Source: Nocardia albiluteola
GTDB taxonomy: Bacteria > Actinomycetota > Actinomycetes > Mycobacteriales > Mycobacteriaceae
Assembly (NCBI RefSeq): GCF_018860155.1
Contig: NZ_JAHKNI010000003.1
Span: 186,001 to 250,000 of the forward strand
Direction: 5' to 3'
DNA: 64,000 bases
Shown: positions 8,071-17,472 of the stretch, piece by piece
How positions within the stretch are numbered: position 1 is the stretch's first letter
Layout of the letters: each line of letters begins with the position of its first letter
Notes under the pieces: model-generated
What the model saw: only the letters and a program-made list of their open reading frames with translations
Database searches by the model: none
What the model was told of the DNA's origin: nothing
Made by a program: the position numbers and the translations under genes

Positions 8071-11000
8071 AAGAGGACATGACCGAGGAACTGTTCCCCG
8101 TCGAGGCCCCCGCTCACCGCCCGCGCCGCCGCCCGGGCGCCAAGCCGGCGGCACAACGTTCCGCATCGGCGCCGACCGGGGGTCTGTTCGCCGAGCCCGG
8201 CGACGCGGCCGCGCCGGTTCCACCGCCCGAACCGGCACCGGGATTCGAGCAGGGCGCGACCGAGGTTGGTGGCATCCCCGAGGACATGCCGGAATCGGCG
8301 CGAAGGTCCGAGCCGAGTGCGGACGATGTCGGTGCCGTCGACATCGGCGGGCGCGCCTTCGAGTTGTGCGGGGAGTTGCCGACCGGGACGACCGTGCTGG
8401 AGGCGAGTGCGGGGACCGGGAAGACGTACGCGATCGTCGGGCTGGCGGTGCGGTACGTGGCCGAGGGCGAGGTCGATATCTCGCAGTTGCTGCTGGTGAC
8501 GTTCAGCCGGGCCGCGACGCAGGAGTTGCGGGAGCGGGCGCGGGACCGGTTCGTCGCGGCCGCGGCCGGGCTGGCGGATCCCGATGCCGCGCGGCAGAGC
8601 GCGGACGAGCTGATTCGCCATCTCGCGCAGGGGGATTCGGTGCGCGTGGGGCAGCGGCGATCGCGGCTGCTGGCGGCGCTGTCGGACTTCGACGCGGGCA
8701 CCATTGCCACCACGCACAGCTTCTGCCAGCGGATGCTGGACGAGCTCGGGCTGGCGGGGGAGCAGGATCCGGGCGTGCGGATGGTCGAGGACGTCGACGA
8801 CCTGGTCGCGACCGTCGCCGAGGATCTGTTCCTGGCCCGATACGCCCGCACCGCACCGCCCTTCGCATTGAAGGACGCGCGTGCCCTGGCGATCGCCGCG
8901 GTCCGCGACCGGCACGCCCGGCTGGTCCCGGATGCGGAGGACGGCGACGAGACCGCCTCCGAGCGAGTCGCCTTCGCCGCCGCGGTGCGCGTGGAAACCG
9001 AACGGCGCAAACGCCTGTCGGGAATCCGTGACTTCGACGACCTGCTCGTGCTGCTGCACGACGTGCTCGCGGACCCGGTGCACGGCGAGCGCGCCCGCGG
9101 GCGGATCCGGGACCGGTTCCGGGTGGTGCTGGTCGACGAGTTCCAGGACACCGATCCGCTGCAGTGGGACATCCTGCGCGGCGCCTTCCACGGTCACCGC
9201 ACTCTGGTGCTGGTCGGCGACCCGAAGCAGGCGATCTACGCCTTCCGGGGCGCGGAGGTTTTCAGCTATCTGGATGCGGTGGCGCAGGCGGACCGGCGCC
9301 GGGAGCTGACGGTGAACCGGCGCAGCGACGCCGGTCTGCTGACGGCGCTGGAACACGTCATGGGCGGTGCGACGCTGGGGCACAAGGAGATTGCCGTGCA
9401 CCCGGTTCGGGCGGTGCGCCCGTGGACCCGGCTCGGGCTCGGTGGGCGAGACGAAGACCGCATGAGGGGCACCGACAGTGCGGGTGCCGCAAGGGAAGCC
9501 GACGACCACGCCGGTGAGCGCGCGACTGTTGGGCAGGGCGTCACTGGGCAGACAGACGGTGCGCAGGGCGTTGCTGGGCGGGCAGCGGCCGAGTCGGCCG
9601 GTGCTGGGCGGGCACCCGGTGGAGACGTTGCCGCCGGGCGAGCCGCCGGTGTCCTGCGAGCTGCTGGGGATCCGCTGATTCCCTTGCGGCTGAGGTGTTT
9701 TCCCCGCACCGGTGCGGGACCGCTGAACAAGCCCGGCTTCCCGGCGGTGGGCCGGCAACGCTCCCGCGTCGCGCAGGACCTGGCCGCCGATATCGTGCGG
9801 CTGCTCGACTCGAATGTGACGATCGGTGAGCGGGCCGCCGGACCCGGCGATATCGCGGTGCTGGTGCGGACCCGCTCGCAGATCGACGTCGTGCGATCGG
9901 CGCTGGACGAGGTGGGCGTGGCCTCGGTGCTGGCCGGTGGGGCGAGCGTCTTCGCCACCCAGAGCGCGGTCGACTGGCTGTGGCTGCTGCGCGCCCTGGA
10001 GCAGCCGCACCGCGGCGACCGGGTCCGGCTGGCCGCTGCGACCCCGCTGTTGGGCTGCTCGGCCGCCGAGATCGATTCCGGCGGAGCCGATCTGGTGGGT
10101 CGGCTGGCCCAGCAGCTGCGCGAGTCGGCGCGGCTGTTCGGCCGCGCCGGATTCGCCGCGGTGTTCGAGCGGCTGGCCACCGACGTCCGGCTCGCGCCCC
10201 GGCTGCTCGCGGTCGCGGGTGGGGAGCGCCGGCTGACCGACCTGCGGCACATCGCCCAGCTGCTCGATCAGGCCGCGCTGCGGGAATCGCTCGGCCTGTC
10301 GGCGCTGTCCCGATGGCTGGGCGACCGGGTGCGCGATCCCGCCTCGGGCGCGGTATCCGATCGCAGCCGCCGCCTGGATCGCGATGCCGCGGCGGTGCAG
10401 ATCGCCACCGTCCATGCCAGCAAGGGCCTGGAATTCCCGATCGTGTACCTGCCGTTCGCCTGGGACAACGCGCGCAATCCGTATCCGGCGACGCTGGTGT
10501 TCCACGCCGAGGACGGCGGCCGCGTGCTCGACGTCGGGGGCCCGGAGGCGCGCGGCTACAACGACCGCAAACGGCGCAGCGAGACCGAGGAATCCGGGGA
10601 GGAACTGCGCCTGCTCTATGTGGCCCTGACCCGCGCCCAATGCCAGGTGGTGGCGTGGTGGGCGCCCACCTACGGGACCGGGGCCGCGCCGCTGCACCGG
10701 ATGATCCTGGGCCGTATGCCCGGCAGTCCCGAGGTGCCGGGCCGCAGCGAGGTGCCGGTGGATGCGGCAGTGCTGGAACAGCTTTCGCAGTGGGCCGCCA
10801 CCGCGCCGGGCGAGGTGATCGCCCTGGAGCCGGTGCAGCGGGTGCCCGCGGTCCGGTCGCGCTGGGAGCGCGAGGATTCCGTCCCCGCGGAATTCGCCGC
10901 GGCACGGTTCGATCGAACCGTCGACCAGGACTGGCGGCGCACGTCGTATTCGGCGCTGACCGCCGGGGCCCACGAGTCGCACGCCGCCGGACCGGAGGCG

Positions 11001-11897
11001 CCCGAGGGCATCACGGATGAACCCGAGGCTCCGGCCGCGGAGCTCGAGGAGGTCGAATTCGATTCCGCCGCACCCTCGCTCATGAACACGCTGCCCTACG
11101 GTGCCGATTTCGGCACGCTGGTGCACGGCGTGCTCGAATACGTCGATACCGATGCGCCGGACCTCGCCGCCGAGGTCCGCGCCCGCTGCGCGCAGGCCGT
11201 CGCCGAGCTGCTGGCCGACATCGACCTCGAGGTGCTGACGAGGTCCCTGCTCGCGGTGCTGCACACCCCCCTCGGGCCGGCGTGTGACGGCAGCGACATG
11301 GGATCCCTGGCGCGGATTTCCGGCCGCGACCGGCTGAACGAGCTGGACTTCGAACTCCCGCTCGCGGGCGGCGACAACCCGCGCGCCGAGCGGGTCACGC
11401 TGCGGCGGATCGCGGACCTGCTGCGCAAGCATCTGCGACCCGACGACGTCTTCGCCGGGTACGCCGACCAGATCGATACCCTCCCGGACACGCCCCTGCG
11501 CGGCTTCCTCACCGGCAGCATCGACGCCGTCCTGCGCACGGCCGGACCGCGTTTCGTCGTCGTCGACTACAAGACCAACCGCCTGGGCACCGGCGAGCTG
11601 ACCGTGGCGCACTACACCCGCGACCGCATGGCCGCGGAAATGATGCGCTCCCACTATCCGCTGCAGGCGCTACTGTATTCCGCCGCCCTGCACCGCTATC
11701 TGCGCTGGCGCATGCCCGACTACGACCCGTCCCGGCACCTGGGCGGCATCCGCTATCTGTTCGTCCGCGGCATGATCGGCCCCGAAACACCCTCCGGTCA
11801 TGGCGTATTCGAGTGGGATCCGCCGGTCGCGCTGGTGCGGGACCTGTCCGATCTGCTTGCGGGGAGGTCCGAGCGCGGGCGGGAGGCGAGCGAGTGA
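8067..11897 (+). CDS. recB: Exodeoxyribonuclease V beta subunit RecB
   Basis: A 1276-residue RecB: UvrD-type 3'-5' helicase plus C-terminal nuclease. Seen motifs are Walker A ASAGTGKT (Lys119), THSFCQRML, Walker B LVDEFQDTDPLQ, GDPKQAIYAFRGAE, VHASKGLEFP and YVALTRAQ. The nuclease domain shows LVHGVLEYVD, GSIDAVLR and VVDYKTNR with Lys1169. The ATG at 8067 overlaps the recC stop; the open frame extends further upstream, but that part is a shadow of recC. The N-terminal 70 residues are Pro/Ala-rich. Unusual: between the conserved segments HPVRAVRPWTRLG and PLIPLRLRCFPR, about residues 460-540, lies a Gly/Ala-rich insert built from a ten-residue repeat encoded by a 30-bp tandem array (see findings). 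Confidence 0.96.
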   Translation: MKEDMTEELFPVEAPAHRPRRRPGAKPAAQRSASAPTGGLFAEPGDAAAPVPPPEPAPGFEQGATEVGGIPEDMPESARRSEPSADDVGAVDIGGRAFELCGELPTGTTVLEASAGTGKTYAIVGLAVRYVAEGEVDISQLLLVTFSRAATQELRERARDRFVAAAAGLADPDAARQSADELIRHLAQGDSVRVGQRRSRLLAALSDFDAGTIATTHSFCQRMLDELGLAGEQDPGVRMVEDVDDLVATVAEDLFLARYARTAPPFALKDARALAIAAVRDRHARLVPDAEDGDETASERVAFAAAVRVETERRKRLSGIRDFDDLLVLLHDVLADPVHGERARGRIRDRFRVVLVDEFQDTDPLQWDILRGAFHGHRTLVLVGDPKQAIYAFRGAEVFSYLDAVAQADRRRELTVNRRSDAGLLTALEHVMGGATLGHKEIAVHPVRAVRPWTRLGLGGRDEDRMRGTDSAGAAREADDHAGERATVGQGVTGQTDGAQGVAGRAAAESAGAGRAPGGDVAAGRAAGVLRAAGDPLIPLRLRCFPRTGAGPLNKPGFPAVGRQRSRVAQDLAADIVRLLDSNVTIGERAAGPGDIAVLVRTRSQIDVVRSALDEVGVASVLAGGASVFATQSAVDWLWLLRALEQPHRGDRVRLAAATPLLGCSAAEIDSGGADLVGRLAQQLRESARLFGRAGFAAVFERLATDVRLAPRLLAVAGGERRLTDLRHIAQLLDQAALRESLGLSALSRWLGDRVRDPASGAVSDRSRRLDRDAAAVQIATVHASKGLEFPIVYLPFAWDNARNPYPATLVFHAEDGGRVLDVGGPEARGYNDRKRRSETEESGEELRLLYVALTRAQCQVVAWWAPTYGTGAAPLHRMILGRMPGSPEVPGRSEVPVDAAVLEQLSQWAATAPGEVIALEPVQRVPAVRSRWEREDSVPAEFAAARFDRTVDQDWRRTSYSALTAGAHESHAAGPEAPEGITDEPEAPAAELEEVEFDSAAPSLMNTLPYGADFGTLVHGVLEYVDTDAPDLAAEVRARCAQAVAELLADIDLEVLTRSLLAVLHTPLGPACDGSDMGSLARISGRDRLNELDFELPLAGGDNPRAERVTLRRIADLLRKHLRPDDVFAGYADQIDTLPDTPLRGFLTGSIDAVLRTAGPRFVVVDYKTNRLGTGELTVAHYTRDRMAAEMMRSHYPLQALLYSAALHRYLRWRMPDYDPSRHLGGIRYLFVRGMIGPETPSGHGVFEWDPPVALVRDLSDLLAGRSERGREASE
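9512..9691 (+). repeat. 30-bp tandem repeat inside recB
   Basis: Similar blocks of the type TGCTGGGCG recur at 9542, 9572, 9602, 9632 and 9662, with a weaker one at 9512, so the period is exactly 30 bases. Neighbouring GCAGGGCG blocks at 9533 and 9563 keep the same spacing. The period is a multiple of three and yields degenerate ten-residue repeats of the type GVAGRAAAES. Confidence 0.75.
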
Positions 11898-11997
11898 TCC
11901 GCATCGATGCTGTGAGTAGCGGCTCGGGTGATCGCCCCGGGCTCGCGGGTGGCGGTGGTGCTTGTGCCGCGTGGTGGCGGCGGGACCGGGAGGCGCG

Positions 11998-13893
11998 ATG
12001 ACCGCGATTCAGTTGGCGCAGCGGGCGACCGGACTGTTACGCGTCTTCAACGAGGCGGGCGTGCTCTCGGCCGCGGATGTCCATGTGGCCCTGCGGCTGG
12101 GCAAGCTGGGCCGCGAGGAGAACGAGGCCGTGCTGCTGACGACGGCGCTGGCGGTGCGCGCGGTGCGGTCCGGTTCGGTGTGCCTCGAGCTGGAGCGGAT
12201 GCACGAGATCGGTGTGGACGGTGAGGGTTTCGAGGGGGACGGCGATCCGGATCTGATCGATCCCGAGACCCTGCCGTGGCCGCGGGTGCCGGATGTGCTT
12301 GCCGCGCTGCGGGTCAGCCCGTTGATCGTGGGGAGCGCCGCCGGGCCGCTGCGCCCGCTGCGGCTGGTGGAGTCCGGCGGCGCGGGCCCGCTGTTGTATC
12401 TGGATCGCTACTATCGCCAGGAGCAGACGATCCGGGAGGTGCTGACCGAACGCGCCGCCACCCATCCGCTGATCGATCCGGAAACAATTCGGCGGCAGCT
12501 GGATCGGCTGTTCCCGGACTCCGGTGCGCCGGGTGATCCGCCGGATCGTCAGCGCGTCGCGGCCGCGCTGGCCGCGACCCAGTGGACCACCGTCGTCGCC
12601 GGCGGGCCGGGCACCGGAAAGACACACACCATCGCCCGCATTCTGGCTCTGCTGGTGGCCCATCAGCGCGCGATGCCGGGCGCGCCCGCGCTGCGCATCG
12701 CGCTCGCGGCGCCCACCGGCAAGGCCGCCGCGCGCCTGCAGGAATCGGTGCGCGAGCAGGCCGTGGAGCTGGAGCTGCCGGAGCTCACCGCCGCCACCCT
12801 GCACCGCCTGCTGGGCTGGCAGCGCGGCGGCGCCACCCGATTCCGGCACCACGAATTCAACCGGCTGCCGTACGACGTGATCGTCGTCGACGAGACCTCG
12901 ATGGTGTCGCTGACGATGACCAGCAGCCTGCTCCCGGCGGTGCGTCGTGACGCCCGGCTGGTCCTGGTCGGCGATCCCGACCAGCTGGCCTCGGTGGATG
13001 CGGGCGCGGTGCTCGCGGACCTGGTCGCCGGACCCGTCGCGGGCCCGCCGAATCCGCAGCTGGAGCAGGTGCTCGGCGCGGAACTCGGAACCGGATCCGG
13101 CGCCCAGCAGGGCGAAGCGCTGACCGCCCGGGAGCGGGATCGGTTGCGCGGGGGCATCATTCGCCTGACCCGGGGCAGGCGTTTCGGCGGCCGCATCGCC
13201 GATCTGGCGGTCGCGGTCCGTGCCGGGGATGCCGATGCCGCGCTCGGACTGCTGACGGACGGGGGTGCGGAGCTCTCGCTCTGCGGACCGGACGACATTG
13301 CCTCGGTCCGTGTGGATGTCACGCGGGTGGCGCGCGACTGTACCGATGCGGCCGAGCGCGGCGACGCATCCGCGGCCCTGGTCGCCATGGAGTCGCATCG
13401 GCTGCTGTGCGCGCACCGGCAGGGCCGGTTCGGCGTCGAGCGCTGGGACTCGATGGCCGCCGGCTGGGTGGCCGCGGCCGGGATCGGTACCGAATCCGGT
13501 GCGGGAGGGTGGTTCCCGGGTCAGCCCCTGCTGGTGACCGCGAACGACCACGAGGCGCGGATCTACAACGGCGACACCGGCGTGATCGTCCGCGGTCCCG
13601 ACGGTTCGCTGCGCGCGGCGCTACAGCGGGGCAGCGAGCCCTATCTGGTGCATCCGACCCAATTCCCCGGTGTCACAACGGTCTACGCGATGACCATCCA
13701 CCGCAGCCAGGGCAGCCAGTACGGCACGGTCTCGGTGGTGCTGCCCGGTCCCGAATCGACGCTGCTCACCCGCGAACTGCTCTATACCGCCATCACCCGC
13801 GCCCGCAGGCACGTCCGCATCATCGGCACGGAAGACGCGATCCGCGCCGGTATCGGCCGCCGTGTGCTGCGCGCCAGCGGCCTGCGCGGGTGA
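11998..13893 (+). CDS. recD: Exodeoxyribonuclease V alpha subunit RecD
   Basis: A 631-residue RecD, the 5'-3' helicase subunit of RecBCD. Superfamily 1B motifs: Walker A GGPGTGKTHTIARIL (Lys208), TLHRLLGW, Walker B VVDETSMVSL, GDPDQLASVDAGAVLADL, IHRSQGSQY and LLYTAITRARRHVRI. The ATG at 11998 has GGGAGG four bases upstream and is preferred to the longer frame opening at 11962. A 100-base gap separates it from recB. It converges on the MarR gene with only nine bases between stops. Confidence 0.96.
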   Translation: MTAIQLAQRATGLLRVFNEAGVLSAADVHVALRLGKLGREENEAVLLTTALAVRAVRSGSVCLELERMHEIGVDGEGFEGDGDPDLIDPETLPWPRVPDVLAALRVSPLIVGSAAGPLRPLRLVESGGAGPLLYLDRYYRQEQTIREVLTERAATHPLIDPETIRRQLDRLFPDSGAPGDPPDRQRVAAALAATQWTTVVAGGPGTGKTHTIARILALLVAHQRAMPGAPALRIALAAPTGKAAARLQESVREQAVELELPELTAATLHRLLGWQRGGATRFRHHEFNRLPYDVIVVDETSMVSLTMTSSLLPAVRRDARLVLVGDPDQLASVDAGAVLADLVAGPVAGPPNPQLEQVLGAELGTGSGAQQGEALTARERDRLRGGIIRLTRGRRFGGRIADLAVAVRAGDADAALGLLTDGGAELSLCGPDDIASVRVDVTRVARDCTDAAERGDASAALVAMESHRLLCAHRQGRFGVERWDSMAAGWVAAAGIGTESGAGGWFPGQPLLVTANDHEARIYNGDTGVIVRGPDGSLRAALQRGSEPYLVHPTQFPGVTTVYAMTIHRSQGSQYGTVSVVLPGPESTLLTRELLYTAITRARRHVRIIGTEDAIRAGIGRRVLRASGLRG

Positions 13894-13902
13894 GCCGGCC
13901 GG

Positions 13903-14403
13903 TCAGGAATCCCGCTGTGGTCGCGGGAAGGGCCGCAGCGCCCGCAGCCGCTGCACGTGGGATTGCTGCAGGTCGGTGAGGCGGCCCAGAAATTCCGTGA
14001 CGAGGCGCAGCTGCTGCTCGGTGTAGTCGGGCAGCAGCTGTCGCTCGCTGTCCTGCACCAGAGGCATGATCAGCTCCCAGGCTCGGTCGGCCGCGGTCGC
14101 GGTCGCGCGCACCAGGAGCTTGCGGCGATCGGTGGGGTGCGGCGCGCGGGTGATGTAGCCGATCTTCTCGAGCCGGTCGAGCATGGCGGTGACGCTGCCC
14201 GTCGTCAGCCCGAGCCGATCGGCCAGCAGGCGCGGGGTGGCGGTGTCGGACGTCTCCTGAATGAGGATCTCCAGGCAGCGCACGTCGGTCTCGTTGACGC
14301 CGAGTAGGCGGGCGACCTCGCGGTCGAAGTCGTCCACCGCGGCCTGGTAGCCCTCCACGGTCTCTCCCAGCGTGGCAGCAATCCGGTCGGTTTCGCTTGA
14401 CAT
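13903..14403 (-). CDS. MarR family transcriptional regulator
   Basis: A 166-residue winged-helix protein. The recognition region RLLADRLGLTTGSVTAMLDRLEKIGYITR (about residues 58-86, shown here in outline) and the wing HPTDRRKLLVRAT are textbook MarR. It is divergent from the decayed FAD monooxygenase gene 80 bases away; MarR genes often control such neighbouring flavin monooxygenases, so its original target may have been lost. It probably also regulates itself. Confidence 0.9.
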   Translation of the reverse strand: MSSETDRIAATLGETVEGYQAAVDDFDREVARLLGVNETDVRCLEILIQETSDTATPRLLADRLGLTTGSVTAMLDRLEKIGYITRAPHPTDRRKLLVRATATAADRAWELIMPLVQDSERQLLPDYTEQQLRLVTEFLGRLTDLQQSHVQRLRALRPFPRPQRDS

Positions 14404-14482
14404 TCGAGCAATTCGCCTTCCATACTAAAATCGCTTGATTCTCAAGTTACATGCTTGTCGAGCTTTATGATAGGAGTATCCC

Positions 14483-15004
14483 ATGACCCACGCACTGATC
14501 ATCGGCGCCGGCGTCGCCGGGCCGGTGCTGTCCATGGCCCTGCGGCGAGTCGGCATCGAGTCCAGCATCTACGAACGCGACGAGGCCGGCGCCGACCAGC
14601 GCGGATCCTGGCTGAACTTCCAGGCCAACGGCATGGACGCGCTGCACGCCATCGACGCGGCGGGCCCGGTCGAGAAGCTCGGTTTCCCGGTGGAGACCAT
14701 GAGCTTCGGCAACGGCAAGGGCAAGCCGCTGGGCACATCGGCGACGCCGCCCATGTGACCTCGCCCGCGGCCGGGCAGGGCGCCTCGATGGCCCTCGAGG
14801 ACGCGGTGATCCTGGCGCAGTGCCGTCAAGAACGGGCACCGGTCCTCCAACTCGAAGGCGGCGGGCCCGGTGGCCCGTGTGGTGCGGGATGCGCTGCTGC
14901 CCATCATGTTCCGCAGGGCGGCCAAGGACGGCGGCGAATCCATGATGTGGCTGCAGGGTCACCATATCGATTTCGACGACCGCGTCACCCCGATCGCCGC
15001 CTGA
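14483..15004 (+). pseudogene. FAD-dependent monooxygenase, degraded remnant
   Basis: Three pieces of one flavin monooxygenase remain in alternating frames. The N-terminus reads MTHALIIGAGVAGPVLSMAL with the FAD-binding GxGxxG and runs to about 14755. A second frame then gives HIGDAAHVTSPAAGQGASMA and LEDAVILAQC, the conserved FAD-ribityl motif normally some 280 residues into the protein. The first frame resumes with SSNSKAAGPVARVVRDALLP and ends HIDFDDRV with a stop at 15004. Roughly 200 residues (the substrate-binding middle) are deleted and at least two frameshifts are needed, so it cannot make a working enzyme. It faces the MarR gene that probably regulated it. Confidence 0.85.
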
Positions 15005-15016
15005 CCGGCGGTTCGC

Positions 15017-15703
15017 TCACCGCTCGTCGAATAGTCCCGGAATCGCCAGCGCCCGTTCGACATCGGCGCGCCCGCCGAGGGTGACCACCACACTGCGGAT
15101 CATGGTCAGCCGGGCGGTGGCCACCTCGTCCGGATCGGGTTCGGCCGCGGTCGAGGAGACCCGGTAGACGACGTATTCGCAGGTCTGCAGCGAGGTGTCG
15201 AGGTCCAGCGGGCTGGGCAGGGCGCGGCCGAGCGCGGCGAACTTGGCGCGGACCAGCGCGCGGATGTCGTCGAAGGCCCGTTCGCGGTAGGCCGAGACGG
15301 GGGAGGCCGGATCGTGGAGTTCGGCGAAGACCGGGCGCAGCATCGGCCCGTGCCCGCGCGCCCAGGCGAGGTAGGCGTCGATGATCGCGATCACCAGTTG
15401 CACCGGCTCGTCCGAATGCGCGAGCGCGGTCCGGAGGCCGCCGACCAGCCCCGCGTTGGACACGGTGAGCATCGCGTGCAGCGGCTCTTCGGCATTGCCG
15501 AAGTAGCGGTAGAACGTCGGCCGGGAGATGCCGGCCCGCTCGATGATCCGGGCCACGCTCAGGCCGCGCGAGCCGTGTTCGGTGAAGACCTCCCCGGTCG
15601 CCGCCTCGATGCGGGTGCGCACCTCGTCGGCCTGCTCGGGGGTCTGCGGGGGTCGTCCCCGGCGGGTGCCGCTGTGAGAGGTGAGCACGGCGTCGCTGGT
15701 CAT
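15017..15703 (-). CDS. TetR family transcriptional regulator
   Basis: A 228-residue repressor with the helix-turn-helix LSVARIIERAGISRPTFYRYF at about residues 43-63 and a helical C-terminal domain. The start MTSDAVLTSHSGTRRGRPP at 15703 is chosen because GAGGAGG lies just upstream; the longer frame reaching 15781 would run into the operator. It is divergent from the aldehyde dehydrogenase-SDR operon, and a large symmetrical operator lies between them, so it very likely controls both directions. The inducer is not evident; substrates of the neighbouring dehydrogenases are the obvious candidates. Confidence 0.92.
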   Translation of the reverse strand: MTSDAVLTSHSGTRRGRPPQTPEQADEVRTRIEAATGEVFTEHGSRGLSVARIIERAGISRPTFYRYFGNAEEPLHAMLTVSNAGLVGGLRTALAHSDEPVQLVIAIIDAYLAWARGHGPMLRPVFAELHDPASPVSAYRERAFDDIRALVRAKFAALGRALPSPLDLDTSLQTCEYVVYRVSSTAAEPDPDEVATARLTMIRSVVVTLGGRADVERALAIPGLFDER

Positions 15704-15762
15704 GCGGTGAAACCTCCTCGATCGACGGCGTCCGCTTGACAAGACGCGGCGCGTGGCTATTA

Positions 15763-15799
15763 ATCTAACACTAGTGTTCACGTAACACTGGTGTTAGAT
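15763..15799. promoter_or_regulatory. Double palindromic TetR operator
   Basis: A 37-base element: ATCTAACACTAGTGTT (15763-15778), five bases CACGT, then AACACTGGTGTTAGAT (15784-15799). The two halves are inverted copies with one mismatch in 16. Each half also contains its own palindrome: AACACTAGTGTT is perfect and AACACTGGTGTT nearly so, their centres 17 bases apart. This is what is expected for two TetR dimers bound side by side between divergent promoters. Confidence 0.82.
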
Positions 15800-15844
15800 A
15801 AAAGACCGTGCCTGGGCAAGGCCCAGCGATCGAGAGGGTCACCG

Positions 15845-17443
15845 ATGACGTCCGCCCCGCACCTGGCCGCCGTCGCGCCGGGTTTCGCCGTCGAGGCGGC
15901 CCCGGCACTGCCGCCCGCGCTCGTGCGGCGCCTGCTCGTACACGCCCGCGCCGGTGGGGCGCCCGCGGTCACCGTGTCGGCACCGGCCACCGGCGAGCTG
16001 ATCGCCGAGCTGCCGCAGTCCAGCACCGCCGATATCGAGGACGCGTTCGCCACCGCCCGCACCGCGCAGGCGCAATGGGCGAAAGTGCCCGTGCGCGAAC
16101 GGGTTGCGGTGCTGCGCCGCTTCCACGACCTGGTGCTGGCCGAGCAGGACGAGATCCTGGACATCGTGCAGGCCGAGACCGGCAAGTCGCGCGTGCACGC
16201 CTTCGACGAGGTGGGCGACGTGGCGGTGAATGCCCGCTACTACGCCTCGCAGGCGCAGCGGCTGCTGGCCCCGCGCACCCCGCGCGGGGTGCTGCCCGTG
16301 CTCACCCGGGTGGAGGTGCGCCATCGCCCCAAGGGCGTGGTCGCGGTCATCTCCCCGTGGAACTACCCGCTCGCACTCGCCGCCTCCGATGCGCTGCCCG
16401 CCCTGGTCGCGGGCAATGCCGTCGTCGCGCGGCCGGACAATCAGACCGCGCTGACCGCGCTGTGGGCCATCGACGCGGCCCGGCGTGCGGGCCTGCCCGA
16501 GGGCCTGTGGCAGGCGGTCCTGGGCCGCGGTTCGGTGATCGGCGGCGAGGTGATCGCCCGCGCCGACTATGTCGACTACACCGGATCCAGTGCCACCGGC
16601 CGCACCATCGCCACCCAGGCCGGGCAGCGGCTGATCGGCTATTCGCTCGAATTGGGTGGGAAGAACCCGCTGTTGGTACTCGCTGACGCCGATGTCGATG
16701 TGGCCGCGCGGATCTCGGTGCGGGCATGTTTCGCGTCGGCCGGTCAGTTGTGCGAATCGATCGAGCGAATCTACGTGCACGACAGCGTGTACGAGAAATT
16801 CGTCGCCGAATTCACCCGGCGCACCAAGGATTTGATTCTCGGCTCGGCGCGGGACTACTCCTACGAGATCGGGTCGCTGACATTCCAGCGCCAGATCGAC
16901 ACCGTCACCGCGCATGTCGACGATGCGGTGGCCAAGGGCGCCACCGTGCTCGCCGGCGGCCGCCCGCGCCCCGATCTCGGCCCGTACTTCTACGAGCCGA
17001 CCGTGCTGACCGACGTGCGCCCCGGCATGACGGTGTACCGCGAGGAGACCTTCGGGCCGGTGGTGTCGGTCTACCGGGTGCACAGCGACGACGAGGCCGT
17101 CGAGCAGGCCAACGACACCGCCTACGGGCTCAATGCCAGCGTGTGGAGCCGGGACATCGATCGGGCACGGGAGATCGCCGCTCGGGTCAACGCCGGATCG
17201 GTCAACGTCAACGAGGGTTTCATCGCCGCATGGGGCAGCGTGGCCGCCCCCTCGGGCGGCCTGGGCATCTCCGGCGGCGGCCGGCGCCACGGACCCGAGG
17301 GCCTGCTCAAATACATCGACACCCAGACCATCGCGGTGCAGCGCGCACTGCCCATCGCGCCGCCGCCCGGCGTCTCCGAGGCGCTGTGGGCGAAGACCAT
17401 GACGCTGTACTTCGGCCTCATGAAGACCCTGCGGCAGCAGTGA
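15845..17443 (+). CDS. Aldehyde dehydrogenase (succinate-semialdehyde dehydrogenase type)
   Basis: A 532-residue NAD(P)-dependent aldehyde dehydrogenase that oxidises an aldehyde to its acid. Seen: the cofactor-domain motif ISPWNYPLALAASDALPALV, the general base Glu269 in SLELGGKNP, and the nucleophile Cys303 in SAGQLCES. The motif GQLCESIERIYVH is typical of the succinate-semialdehyde dehydrogenase branch used by Corynebacteriales for various aldehydes. The ATG at 15845 with GAGAGGG upstream is preferred over a GTG at 15791 that lies inside the operator. It is the first gene of an operon with the SDR gene 29 bases downstream; together they could oxidise an alcohol to an acid. Confidence 0.93.
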   Translation: MTSAPHLAAVAPGFAVEAAPALPPALVRRLLVHARAGGAPAVTVSAPATGELIAELPQSSTADIEDAFATARTAQAQWAKVPVRERVAVLRRFHDLVLAEQDEILDIVQAETGKSRVHAFDEVGDVAVNARYYASQAQRLLAPRTPRGVLPVLTRVEVRHRPKGVVAVISPWNYPLALAASDALPALVAGNAVVARPDNQTALTALWAIDAARRAGLPEGLWQAVLGRGSVIGGEVIARADYVDYTGSSATGRTIATQAGQRLIGYSLELGGKNPLLVLADADVDVAARISVRACFASAGQLCESIERIYVHDSVYEKFVAEFTRRTKDLILGSARDYSYEIGSLTFQRQIDTVTAHVDDAVAKGATVLAGGRPRPDLGPYFYEPTVLTDVRPGMTVYREETFGPVVSVYRVHSDDEAVEQANDTAYGLNASVWSRDIDRAREIAARVNAGSVNVNEGFIAAWGSVAAPSGGLGISGGGRRHGPEGLLKYIDTQTIAVQRALPIAPPPGVSEALWAKTMTLYFGLMKTLRQQ

Positions 17444-17472
17444 TCTCACCTCCAACTCGACGGGAAGCGGAT

